Source of the DNA: an uncultured Rhodospirillaceae bacterium
GTDB taxonomy: Bacteria; Pseudomonadota; Alphaproteobacteria; Rhodospirillales; Magnetospirillaceae
Length of the DNA: 64,000 bases
Reading direction: 5' to 3'
Assembly: GCA_937887565.1 (NCBI GenBank)
Contig: CALABS010000018.1
Location: forward strand, 62,001 to 126,000
Shown here: positions 36,401 through 43,295 of the stretch, in pieces
Layout: every line of letters starts with the position of its first letter
How positions within the stretch are numbered: position 1 is the stretch's first letter
Translations under genes and position numbers: made by a program
The notes under the pieces: model-generated
The model's input: the letters and a program-made list of their open reading frames with translations, nothing else
The model's database searches: none
Told to the model about the DNA's origin: nothing

Positions 36401-36552
36401 CGGGCGGCGGTGGCCTCGATCCGCAAAGCGGCCTCCGGCGGCAGCCGCGCCGCCGCGATCAACGCCAGGTCGCAGGCGGTCTCGTCGGCGGAAAGCGCGG
36501 CACGGACGCGGTCGCGCGACGGGTCGGCGGTGGGCGGATCGGGCTGGATCAT
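33427..36552 (-). CDS. putA: Bifunctional proline dehydrogenase / pyrroline-5-carboxylate dehydrogenase
   Basis: This 1041-residue protein oxidises proline to glutamate. The FAD-dependent proline dehydrogenase barrel covers about residues 80-470 (RLVKGAYWDTEIKRAQ is typical). The aldehyde dehydrogenase domain covers about 520-1010, with VSPWNFPLAIFTG for NAD binding and the catalytic cysteine near residue 830 in STGQRCSA. There is no N-terminal ribbon-helix-helix DNA-binding domain, so this is the short, non-repressor type. I chose the ATG at 36552, because the 83 codons of open frame upstream look non-coding. It is divergent from the Anbu operon. Confidence 0.95.
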   Translation of the reverse strand: MIQPDPPTADPSRDRVRAALSADETACDLALIAAARLPPEAALRIEATAARLVEGVRAHRSRLGDLDAFLGEYRLSTQEGVVLMCLAEALLRIPDAGTADRLIRDKIGSADWAAHLGHSGSAFVNASTWALMLTGRLMRLEEPEGALGRLAARAGEPVVREALVQAMRIMGRQYVMGRTIGEALERAGDFEKRGYRHSFDMLGEAARTADDARRYLESYAAAIAAIGKAGGGRGPVSGPGLSVKLSALHPRFEFAQRGRVRRELAPRLLELARLARDAGIGMTIDAEEADRLDLALDVIEIIVSDHSLAGWDGFGLAVQAYQKRAWPLLDWLEELAGAHRRRLMVRLVKGAYWDTEIKRAQERGLAGYPVFTRKAATDVSYLACARRLLEAPAAFYPQFATHNAHTVAAVLEMAGGRTDWEYQRLHGMGEALYAQVVAEGGLNRPCRTYAPVGGHEELLPYLVRRLLENGANTSFVNRIADDKVPIAAMVADPVAALDTLPDKPNPRIPMPADLFPGRRNSRGRDLSDPLAVAELGRALERAGRGEYAAHPVIAGSEIVADAPSDLLDPSDWRRVVGQVSTAMAEDVTHAVNHAVNAAWGWDALGGDGRAVILERAAELYEAAAAELMWLAVREAGKTIPDAVAEVREAVDFLRYYAVQGRAKFGRPLPLPAVTGEANGLSLHGRGVFACVSPWNFPLAIFTGQIAAALAAGNAVVAKPAEQTPLIAARAVRLLHEAGVPTEVLHLLPGDGTVGALLVSDPRVAGVAFTGSTETARAINRALAAREGPIAPLVAETGGLNAMIVDSSALPEQVVADVIESAFRSTGQRCSALRVLFLQDEVHARITDLLAGAAMELSIGDPMRLSTDIGPVIDRPALAALEEHSARMARDGRLLFQAPLPAGTEYGTFFGPRAFVLDRPDLITREVFGPVLHVVPYAGDRLEAVLDAVAASGYGLTLGIHSRIDAMADRVRARLPVGNVYVNRSMIGAVVEAQPFGGEGLSGTGPKAGGPHYLYRFATERVVSVNTAAAGGNPALMSDGDG

Positions 36553-36703
36553 GGCGGCCTCCACGCTCTCCCTTTCGGATGTGCGCCCATTCGCGGCGCC
36601 ATGCAAGCACGATCCCTGCCCATTTCGTGGACATCGCCGCCCGCCCATGCCCTCGGTTTGTGCATCCGCTCCGTGGCCATGGCGATTTCCGCGCCCGCGT
36701 GGA

Positions 36704-36719
36704 CGGCACGCCGGTTGCA
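36704..36719 (+). promoter_or_regulatory. Candidate sigma-54 (RpoN) -24/-12 promoter of the Anbu operon
   Basis: CGGCACG-N4-TTGCA keeps the diagnostic GG and GC dinucleotides exactly ten bases apart and differs from the TGGCACG-N4-TTGCA consensus at one base. The -12 element lies about 38 bases upstream of the ATP-grasp ATG, giving a predicted leader of roughly 26 bases that includes the GAGGGGAGA ribosome-binding site. The match is better than any sigma-70 pair seen in this divergent region. No enhancer-binding protein gene is nearby. Confidence 0.5.
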
Positions 36720-36755
36720 TCCTGGTCGAGGGGTTCAGCCGACGAGGGGAGATGC

Positions 36756-38174
36756 ATGGCGTTCGACGAGATGAAGGCCCCCCAAGGGGGCGTGCGTTCA
36801 TCCTACCGGGCCTACGAGAACTGGCTGCTGTCCATCGCGCCCGACACCCTTCCCCGCAAGCACGCCCAGGCCGACGAGCTGTTCCGCCGCATCGGCATCA
36901 CCTTCAACGTCTACGGCGACCAGGAGGGCACCGAGCGCCTGATCCCCTTCGACCCCATCCCGCGCGTCCTGTCCGCCTCGGAATGGTCGCGTGTGGAATC
37001 GGGCTGCATCCAGCGCGTCAGGGCGCTCAATGCCTTCCTCGGGGACATCTACCACGGCCAGGAAATCCTCAGGGCGGGGATCATCCCGCGCGAGCGAATC
37101 CTCGCCAACGGCTTCTACCGGCCCGAGATGCAGGACCTGGACGTCGCGCGCGACGTCTACGTCCACGTGGCGGGCATCGACGTGGTCCGCGTCGGCGCCG
37201 ATGAGTTCTACGTCCTGGAGGACAATTTGCGCACGCCGTCCGGCGTCTCCTACATGCTGGAGAACCGGGCGATGATGATGCGCCTGTTCCCCGACCTGTT
37301 CGCCCTGCACCGGGTGCGCCCCGTCGACCACTACCCCGACCTGCTGCTGAAGGCCCTTCGCACGGTGCCGCCGGCGGAATGCGACGGCGAGCCGACGGTG
37401 GTGGTGCTGACCCCGGGCTACTACAACAGCGCCTATTTCGAGCACGCCTTCCTGGCCGAGCAGATGGGCGTGGAGCTGGTCGAGGGCCGCGACCTGTTCG
37501 TCGATGACGGCAAGGTATGGATGCGGACCACCCGCGGCCCCAAGCGGGTCGACGTCATCTACCGCCGGCTGGACGACGACTTCCTCGATCCCCTGGCATT
37601 CCGGCCCGATTCGTCCCTGGGCGTGCCCGGGCTGCTGTCGGTCTACCGGGCCGGCGGGGTGACGCTGGCCAACGCCATCGGCACCGGGGTGGCCGACGAC
37701 AAGGCCACCTACATCCACGTCCCCGACATGATCCGCTTCTATCTGGGCGAGGAGCCGATCCTGCCCAACGTGCCGACTTGGAAGCTGGAGAATCCCGACG
37801 ACCGCGCCCACGTGCTGGAACACCTGGGCGAACTGGTGGTCAAGGAGGTCCATGGGTCGGGCGGCTACGGCATGCTGGTCGGCCCCACCGCCACCAAGGC
37901 GCAGATCGAGGAATTCCGGGCCAAGATCGTGGCGGCGCCGGCCAGCTACATCGCCCAGCCGACGCTGGCGCTCTCCACCTGCCCCACCCTGGTCGACCAG
38001 GGCATCGCGCCCCGGCACGTGGACCTGCGCCCCTTCGTGCTGTCGGGCGAGCAGGTGGCCCTGGTGCCCGGCGGCCTGACCCGGGTGGCGCTGAAGGAAG
38101 GCTCGCTGGTGGTCAACTCGTCCCAGGGGGGCGGCACCAAGGACACCTGGGTGTTGGAGGATGACGCATGCTGA
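36756..38174 (+). CDS. Circularly permuted ATP-grasp type 2 protein (Anbu operon)
   Basis: The 472-residue protein belongs to the DUF404/DUF407 circularly permuted ATP-grasp group, with FYVLEDNLRTPSGVSYMLENR near residue 155 and VVKEVHGSGGYGMLVGP near 365 as the nucleotide-site blocks. ATP-grasp enzymes ligate a carboxylate to an amine through an acyl phosphate, so it may build a peptide-like product. It is the first gene of a four-gene operon with alpha-E, transglutaminase-like and Anbu proteins, the standard Anbu neighbourhood. GAGGGGAGA precedes the ATG, and a sigma-54-like promoter lies just upstream. Confidence 0.92.
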   Translation: MAFDEMKAPQGGVRSSYRAYENWLLSIAPDTLPRKHAQADELFRRIGITFNVYGDQEGTERLIPFDPIPRVLSASEWSRVESGCIQRVRALNAFLGDIYHGQEILRAGIIPRERILANGFYRPEMQDLDVARDVYVHVAGIDVVRVGADEFYVLEDNLRTPSGVSYMLENRAMMMRLFPDLFALHRVRPVDHYPDLLLKALRTVPPAECDGEPTVVVLTPGYYNSAYFEHAFLAEQMGVELVEGRDLFVDDGKVWMRTTRGPKRVDVIYRRLDDDFLDPLAFRPDSSLGVPGLLSVYRAGGVTLANAIGTGVADDKATYIHVPDMIRFYLGEEPILPNVPTWKLENPDDRAHVLEHLGELVVKEVHGSGGYGMLVGPTATKAQIEEFRAKIVAAPASYIAQPTLALSTCPTLVDQGIAPRHVDLRPFVLSGEQVALVPGGLTRVALKEGSLVVNSSQGGGTKDTWVLEDDAC

Positions 38175-39091
38175 GCCGGACCGCCGACCACCTGTACTGG
38201 ATGAGCCGCTACATGGAGCGGGCGGAGAACATCGCCCGCTTCCTCGACGTCGCCAACCGCCTGTCGCTGTCGGGCGGCGCGCGCGACGCCTGCTGGCGGC
38301 CGGTGCTGACCATCGGCGGCGGCGAGCCCGGCTATGCCAGCGGCCAGGGCGAGGTGACCCCGGTGGGGGTGATCGCCTATGCCGTCCTGGACGGCGCCAA
38401 CGGCTCCAGCATGCTGTCCTGCCTGCGGGCGGCGCGGGAGAACGCCCACGCGGTGCGCAGCGTCATTCCGTCCGAGCTGTGGGAAAGCATCAACGCCACC
38501 TGGCTGGACGCCAAGACCATCACCGGCGCGCGGCTGCGCGAGCAGGGGCTGGTGGCCTTCTGCGATTGGGTCAAGGACCGTTCGCACCTGTTCCGGGGCG
38601 CCACCTACGGCACCATGATGCGCGACGAGGCGTTCCATTTCACCCGCATGGGGACCTTCATCGAGCGGGCCGACAACACCGCCCGGCTGCTGGGCGTGCG
38701 GGCCCAGGGGGTGACCGCCGACACCCGCGACGCCGATCCCGCCGAGCAGTTGCATTGGGCGGCGGTGCTGCGGTCGGTGTCGGCCTACAAGGCCTATCGC
38801 ACCCTGTACCGCGACGGCCTGTCGCCGGCCGGGGTCGCCGACCTGCTGATCCTGCGCGACGACATGCCGCGGTCGCTGCACGCCTGCCTGGACAAGATCG
38901 CCGTCGACCTCCAGGCTCTGTGCGCGTCGTGCGAATGCACCCGCATGGCCGGCGGCCTGCATGCCGAGCTGCATTTCGGCCGGCTGGCGTCGATCCTGGG
39001 AGGCGGTCTCGACGGGGCGGTCAATTCGTTCATCGACCGCAACAACCAGCTCGCGGCCCAGATTCATGCCGATTTCCTGATGGGGGTGTGA
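38168..39091 (+). CDS. Alpha-E domain-containing protein (Anbu operon)
   Basis: This 307-residue all-helical protein starts MLSRTADHLYWMSRYMERAENIARFLDV, the signature of the alpha-E (DUF403) family. No catalytic motif has been established for the family, and its partners are consistently circularly permuted ATP-grasp and transglutaminase-like proteins. It overlaps the ATP-grasp gene by seven bases and shares one base with the next gene, so all three are coupled. It may be the second subunit of the ATP-grasp ligase. Confidence 0.92.
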   Translation: MLSRTADHLYWMSRYMERAENIARFLDVANRLSLSGGARDACWRPVLTIGGGEPGYASGQGEVTPVGVIAYAVLDGANGSSMLSCLRAARENAHAVRSVIPSELWESINATWLDAKTITGARLREQGLVAFCDWVKDRSHLFRGATYGTMMRDEAFHFTRMGTFIERADNTARLLGVRAQGVTADTRDADPAEQLHWAAVLRSVSAYKAYRTLYRDGLSPAGVADLLILRDDMPRSLHACLDKIAVDLQALCASCECTRMAGGLHAELHFGRLASILGGGLDGAVNSFIDRNNQLAAQIHADFLMGV

Positions 39092-39903
39092 TGCTTCTGT
39101 CCGTGGAGCACGTCACCGACTACGCCTACACCGCGCCGACGGCCTATGCCATCCAGTATGTGCGGCTGACGCCCCGCCCCGATCCGGTGCAGCGGCCCGA
39201 ATGGTGGCGGCTGGACACCCCCGGCCGCGCCACCCCGTGGCGGGACGGGTTCGGCAACATCGTCCACACCGTGGTGCGCACCAGCCCCCACGACCATCTG
39301 CGCCTGCATGTGGCCGGCACCGTCGACACCGCCGAGACCCACGGCGTGGTGCCGGTGGAGGCCGGCGGCCTGCCGCCCGAGGCCTATCTGCGGGCCACGC
39401 CGCTGACCGAACCCGACGACAGCGTGCGCGCCTTCGCCGCCCGCTTCGACAAGGCCCGCGCCAAGGGCATCCTCAACGGCCTGCATGCCCTGATGGCCGG
39501 CATCCACGAGGCCGTCGCCTACATCCAGGGCGACACCCACGTCCATTCCACCGCCGCCGAGTCGCTGGAACTGGGGTCGGGGGTGTGCCAGGACCATGCC
39601 CACCTGCTCATCGCCTGCTGCCGCGCCTGGGGCATTCCCGCCCGCTATGTCAGCGGCTACCTGCACACCACGGCCGAGGACGGCCGCCACCTCTCCACCC
39701 ATGCCTGGGCCGAGGCGCTGGTCGAGCACCTGGGCTGGGTCAGCTTCGACCCCTCCAATTGCCAAAGCGCCACCCAGGCCTATATCCGCCTGGCCGTGGC
39801 CTTCGACTACCAGGGGGCGGCACCGGTGCGCGGCGTCCGCCTGGGCGGCGGCCAGGAGGAAATGAGCGTCCGTGTCCAGGTCGACCACATCCAGGACCAG
39901 TGA
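39091..39903 (+). CDS. Transglutaminase-like cysteine peptidase (Anbu operon)
   Basis: A 270-residue protein with an N-terminal beta-rich region (about residues 1-100) and a transglutaminase-like core. The triad is visible as C166 in GSGVCQDHAH, H204 in STHAWAEAL and D220 in VSFDPSN. Bacterial members are usually amide or peptide hydrolases. The start codon shares its A with the alpha-E stop (TGATG). In the operon it may hydrolyse or transfer a bond made by the ATP-grasp partner. Confidence 0.92.
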   Translation: MLLSVEHVTDYAYTAPTAYAIQYVRLTPRPDPVQRPEWWRLDTPGRATPWRDGFGNIVHTVVRTSPHDHLRLHVAGTVDTAETHGVVPVEAGGLPPEAYLRATPLTEPDDSVRAFAARFDKARAKGILNGLHALMAGIHEAVAYIQGDTHVHSTAAESLELGSGVCQDHAHLLIACCRAWGIPARYVSGYLHTTAEDGRHLSTHAWAEALVEHLGWVSFDPSNCQSATQAYIRLAVAFDYQGAAPVRGVRLGGGQEEMSVRVQVDHIQDQ

Positions 39904-39913
39904 AGGAATCCCG

Positions 39914-40648
39914 ATGACCTACTGCCTCGCCATGGCCCTGAACGATGGATTGGTCCTGGCATCGGACTCGCGCACCAATGCCGGGGTGGACCACATCTCC
40001 ACCTACCGCAAGATGCGCATCTGGCGCCGCGAGGGCGAACGGGTCCTGGTGCTGCTGTCGGCCGGCAACCTAGCCCTGACCCAGGCGGTCATCGGCGCGC
40101 TCGACAACGACGTCCAGGACCGCGACCCCGACACCAGCCTGATGATCGTCGAGAGCGCCGGCAAGGCGGCGCGGCTGGTGGGCGACGCGGTGCGCCGAAT
40201 CCACCGCCGTGACGGGGCGGCCCTGAAGGAGGCCGGCGTCGAGTTCAACATCTCGCTGATCCTGGGCGGCCAGATCAAGGGCGAGGCGCCGCGCCTCTTC
40301 CTCATCTACGCCGCCGGCAATTTCATCGAGGCCACGCCCGAAACGCCCTATTTCCAGATCGGCGAGACCAAATACGGCAAGCCCATCCTGGACCGCGTCA
40401 TCACCCCGGAGACGGATCTGACCCGGGCCGCCAAATGCGCCCTGCTGAGCCTGGATTCGACCATCCGGTCCAACGTCACGGTGGGATTGCCCATCGACCT
40501 GCTGGTCTATCGGCGGGACTCGTTCAGCGTCACCTCCCACCAGTTGATCCAGGACGACGACCCCTATTTCAACGACATCCGCACCCGCTGGGGCCAGGGG
40601 CTGAAGGATCTGTTCCAGCTCCTGCCCGAGCCGCCGTGGGAGCTGTGA
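39914..40648 (+). CDS. Anbu proteasome-type peptidase
   Basis: The 244-residue protein is an Anbu (ancestral beta-subunit) peptidase related to HslV and 20S beta subunits. Removal of Met1 would expose Thr2 as the N-terminal nucleophile, and D18 and K33 correspond to the other active-site residues (T1, D17, K33 type). The ASDSRTNAGVDHISTYRKM stretch is characteristic. No unfoldase gene is beside it. I chose the ATG at 39914, ten bases after the transglutaminase stop, because the nucleophile must be N-terminal. It ends directly against the convergent neighbour with no gap. Confidence 0.93.
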   Translation: MTYCLAMALNDGLVLASDSRTNAGVDHISTYRKMRIWRREGERVLVLLSAGNLALTQAVIGALDNDVQDRDPDTSLMIVESAGKAARLVGDAVRRIHRRDGAALKEAGVEFNISLILGGQIKGEAPRLFLIYAAGNFIEATPETPYFQIGETKYGKPILDRVITPETDLTRAAKCALLSLDSTIRSNVTVGLPIDLLVYRRDSFSVTSHQLIQDDDPYFNDIRTRWGQGLKDLFQLLPEPPWEL

Positions 40649-41413
40649 TCAAAACCGGCCTCGGACGGCATTGAAGGCCAGCCGCAACGGCATTCGTTTC
40701 GGGACGACAACAGATTCGTCCCGCACATCCCAACCGGCCCTTTTCAATGTCCTGAGGTGCCCGGAGGCGATGGTCGCGGGCAGCAGTGCCGCCAGCCCGC
40801 GCCTGTCAACCCGCTGTTGACGGGCGCCGGCCAGCAGGACCTCCGCCCGCTCCGCGACCCGCCGGACGCGGTCACGATCAAGGTCGGGAAGCACCGGCCG
40901 CAAGGCCGCCGCCCGCAGCAAGCCCACCAGCGCGAAGGCGGTCCCCACCGCTTCGCCCGCGGCCAGGCTGGCGTCGTCCCGCACCCCCAGAAACTCCACG
41001 GCCAGCCTGGTCAGGCTTGCCGAGGTGTCCGCCGCGTACGCCTCGAGCTCCTCCAGGGTGGCGAAGGGTTCGCCGGACAGGTCGCGTTCCCGCGCCTCCA
41101 GCAGCCGCTCGAAGGCGCCGCCGCCAACCTTGTGGGCACGACAGGCGGCCAACAGCGGCCCCGCCACGGGATGGCCGGCGATCTCGGCCTCGCGCTCCCC
41201 GGCAAGGGCCTCGCGCCACCACTGCAGACGGATCATGCCCGCCACGGGCTCGCGGACACTGTCGCGCACCCGTGCCACCTCGGCGTTGAAGGCGTAAAGC
41301 AGCATCAGGCGCTCGCGCGGGGCGGAAGCGGCGAACAGTGCGGTAACGAAACGATCCCGATCCAGCCGCCGCACCGTCTCGGCGGCATGGGAAAGGGGCA
41401 GGTCGGACGGCAT
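40649..41413 (-). CDS. Squalene/phytoene synthase-fold protein, NDUFAF6-like
   Basis: This 254-residue protein has the isoprenoid-synthase fold but lacks the two intact DxxxD metal-binding motifs seen in HpnC and HpnD, and it carries the QWWREAL signature near residue 65. It resembles the alphaproteobacterial homologues of NDUFAF6, a mitochondrial complex I assembly factor, more than a true synthase. It lies divergent from hpnCDE and convergent with Anbu, with zero bases between the stop codons. A role in complex I assembly is inferred from family only. Confidence 0.75.
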   Translation of the reverse strand: MPSDLPLSHAAETVRRLDRDRFVTALFAASAPRERLMLLYAFNAEVARVRDSVREPVAGMIRLQWWREALAGEREAEIAGHPVAGPLLAACRAHKVGGGAFERLLEARERDLSGEPFATLEELEAYAADTSASLTRLAVEFLGVRDDASLAAGEAVGTAFALVGLLRAAALRPVLPDLDRDRVRRVAERAEVLLAGARQQRVDRRGLAALLPATIASGHLRTLKRAGWDVRDESVVVPKRMPLRLAFNAVRGRF

Positions 41414-41433
41414 GATCGGGTGTTTCCCCCTCT

Positions 41434-41477
41434 TGTGCCGACCCGGAGCTCCTGACAGGGATCTCCGGGTCGGCACA
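41434..41477. repeat. Perfect 15-bp hairpin (1 of 2) upstream of hpnC
   Basis: TGTGCCGACCCGGAG (41434-41448) is exactly complementary to 41463-41477, with a 14-base loop. It lies 20 bases upstream of the NDUFAF6-like start codon, so it would form in the 5' leader if transcription began beyond it. There is no T-run, which argues against a simple terminator. Confidence 0.7.
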
Positions 41478-41492
41478 TTCATCTGTTGAATT

Positions 41493-41544
41493 GTGGGGTG
41501 ATTCCGGAATCCGGCATATTCGCCGGATTCCGGAATCACCCCAC
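41493..41544. repeat. Perfect 23-bp hairpin (2 of 2) upstream of hpnC
   Basis: The arms 41493-41515 and 41522-41544 are exactly complementary over 23 bases with a six-base AT-rich loop (ATATTC). Each arm contains GATTCCGGAATC, itself a perfect palindrome, so the site has nested symmetry. It lies 72 bases upstream of the hpnC ATG and 79 bases upstream of the divergent NDUFAF6-like gene. No T-run follows on either strand. It could be a protein-binding site, an RNA structure or a REP-like element. Confidence 0.75.
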
Positions 41545-41616
41545 TAGGCGGCGGCGGGCAGGTCGTGGCATATATAAGGCATTCCAATCGACCCACCAAT
41601 GATGGGAGGACGCGCG

Positions 41617-42471
41617 ATGTCCCGTGCCGCCACCGCCGCCCTGCCCCCGTCGCCCGGCAAGAAGGCCGGCGACGAGTCGTTCCCGGTCGCCTCGCTGTTG
41701 TTGCCGGCCGCCGTGCGCCGCCAGGTGATGGCCTTCTATGGCTTCGCCCGCGCCGCAGATGACGTCGCCGACGCCCCGGACCTTTCCCCCGAGGCCAAGC
41801 TGGCGCGCCTGGACGCCTTCGAGGAGGCGTTGCGCGGCCGTCCGTCTGGACCCGGCGCCGAGACCGCCGCAGCCTTCCGCCGCGCCGTCGACGCCGACGC
41901 CCTGCTGGTGGATCACGCGGCGCAACTGCTGCAGGCCTTCCGCCGCGACGCGGTCATCGACCATTGCCGCGACTGGGCCGACCTGATGACCTATTGCCGG
42001 TTCTCGGCGGCGCCAGTCGGCCGCTTCCTCCTCGATCTCCACGGCGAGGCCCCCGAGACCTTCGCCGCCGGCGACGCCTTGTGCGCCGCCCACCAGATCC
42101 TCAACCACCTCCAGGATTGCGGCCAGGACTTTCGCGCCCTCGGCCGCGTCTATCTGCCGCGCGACTGGCTGCTGGCGGCCGGTATCACCAACGAGGTGTT
42201 CGCCGGCGACGCCTCGCCCCCCGAGCTGCGCCTTGTCGTCCACATGATCCTGGATGCCGTCGACGGCCTGATCGAGTTGGCCCGGCCGCTGCCGTCGCTG
42301 ATCCGCGACCGCCGCCTGCGGCTGGAAGCGGCCGCCACCGTTGCCGTCGCCGAGCGCCTGTCGGCCCTGCTGCGGGTCGAGGATCCGCTGGTCAAGCCGG
42401 TACGGCTGTCGCCGCTGCGGTATCTGGGGGCCTTCGCGACCGGGGTCGGACGCGCCCTCAGGACGGCATGA
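41617..42471 (+). CDS. hpnC: Squalene synthase HpnC (hydroxysqualene synthase type)
   Basis: A 284-residue isoprenoid synthase. The first aspartate-rich motif is FARAADDVAD near residue 48, and the second region reads LNHLQDCGQDF near 170. In the three-step HpnCDE route HpnC converts presqualene diphosphate to hydroxysqualene. The ATG at 41617 is preferred because GGGAGG lies eight bases ahead of it, and an in-frame ATG six codons earlier overlaps that site. The stop overlaps hpnD by four bases. Confidence 0.93.
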   Translation: MSRAATAALPPSPGKKAGDESFPVASLLLPAAVRRQVMAFYGFARAADDVADAPDLSPEAKLARLDAFEEALRGRPSGPGAETAAAFRRAVDADALLVDHAAQLLQAFRRDAVIDHCRDWADLMTYCRFSAAPVGRFLLDLHGEAPETFAAGDALCAAHQILNHLQDCGQDFRALGRVYLPRDWLLAAGITNEVFAGDASPPELRLVVHMILDAVDGLIELARPLPSLIRDRRLRLEAAATVAVAERLSALLRVEDPLVKPVRLSPLRYLGAFATGVGRALRTA

Positions 42472-43295
42472 CCCCCACCCACGCGGCCGTCCGGCGCGCC
42501 CGTAGTTCCTTCTACTGGGCCATGCGGCTGCTGCCGGCCGAGCGCCGCGAGGCCATGTTCGCCCTCTACGCCTTCTGCCGCCACCTCGACGACATCGCCG
42601 ACGGCCCCGACCCGGTCGAAACCAAGCGGGCAAGGCTGGCGGTGGCGCGGGGGGCGCTGGCCGCCTTGTTCGAGACCAGGATCGCCCTCGATCCCCTGCT
42701 CGCTGCCCTGAGCCCCGCCATCCATCGCTTCGAGCTGCCGCACCGCGAGCTGGAATCGCTGATCGAGGGCATGGAAATGGATGTGGACGGCCCCATCGTG
42801 GCGCCCCGCGTGGAAACGCTGCGGCTTTACTGCCGCCGCGTGGCGGGCGCGGTGGGCATGCTGGCCGTCCGCGTCTTCGGCCGCCCCGACGCCGAATGCT
42901 TCGCCGAAATCCTCGGCGAGGCCTTGCAACTGACCAACATCCTGCGCGATGTGGCCGAGGATGCCGAGCAGGGTCGACTGTACCTGCCCGCCGAGGCCCT
43001 GGAGCGGGCCACCATCCTGACCCGTGAGCCCGCCGCGGTCGTCGCCCATCCCGGTCTCGGGCGCGCCTGCGCCGTGGTGGCGGAACTGGCCGCTGAACGA
43101 TTCGACGCCGCCGAGGCGGAACTGGCGCGCATCGGCCGGGCCGGGTTGTGGCCGGCGGCGGTGATGATGGGCACCTACCGGGCGCTGCTGGCCCGCCTGG
43201 TCCGTCACGGCTGGAAGGCAGGACGGCCGCCGCCGCGCCTGGGCTCGGCCTTGCAGTTGTGGATCGCGCTTCGGGCCGCCGTCGCCGGGCCATGA
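42468..43295 (+). CDS. hpnD: Presqualene diphosphate synthase HpnD
   Basis: This 275-residue protein has both metal-binding motifs intact (FCRHLDDIAD near residue 36 and TNILRDVAED near 155) plus the family segment LPAERREAMFALYAFCR. It condenses two farnesyl diphosphates to presqualene diphosphate. It overlaps hpnC and hpnE by four bases each, so the three enzymes are made together. The squalene formed would feed hopanoid cyclisation, whose genes are outside the window. Confidence 0.95.
   Translation: MTPTHAAVRRARSSFYWAMRLLPAERREAMFALYAFCRHLDDIADGPDPVETKRARLAVARGALAALFETRIALDPLLAALSPAIHRFELPHRELESLIEGMEMDVDGPIVAPRVETLRLYCRRVAGAVGMLAVRVFGRPDAECFAEILGEALQLTNILRDVAEDAEQGRLYLPAEALERATILTREPAAVVAHPGLGRACAVVAELAAERFDAAEAELARIGRAGLWPAAVMMGTYRALLARLVRHGWKAGRPPPRLGSALQLWIALRAAVAGP

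Noticed and set aside
35188..36774. Long plus-strand frame antisense to putA
   Set aside because: Low-complexity composition and no recognisable motif, while putA is intact on the other strand.
41571..41578. TATATAAG as a -10 box for hpnC
   Set aside because: The AT-rich string is suggestive, but no acceptable -35 element lies 15-19 bases upstream, so I did not list it as a promoter.
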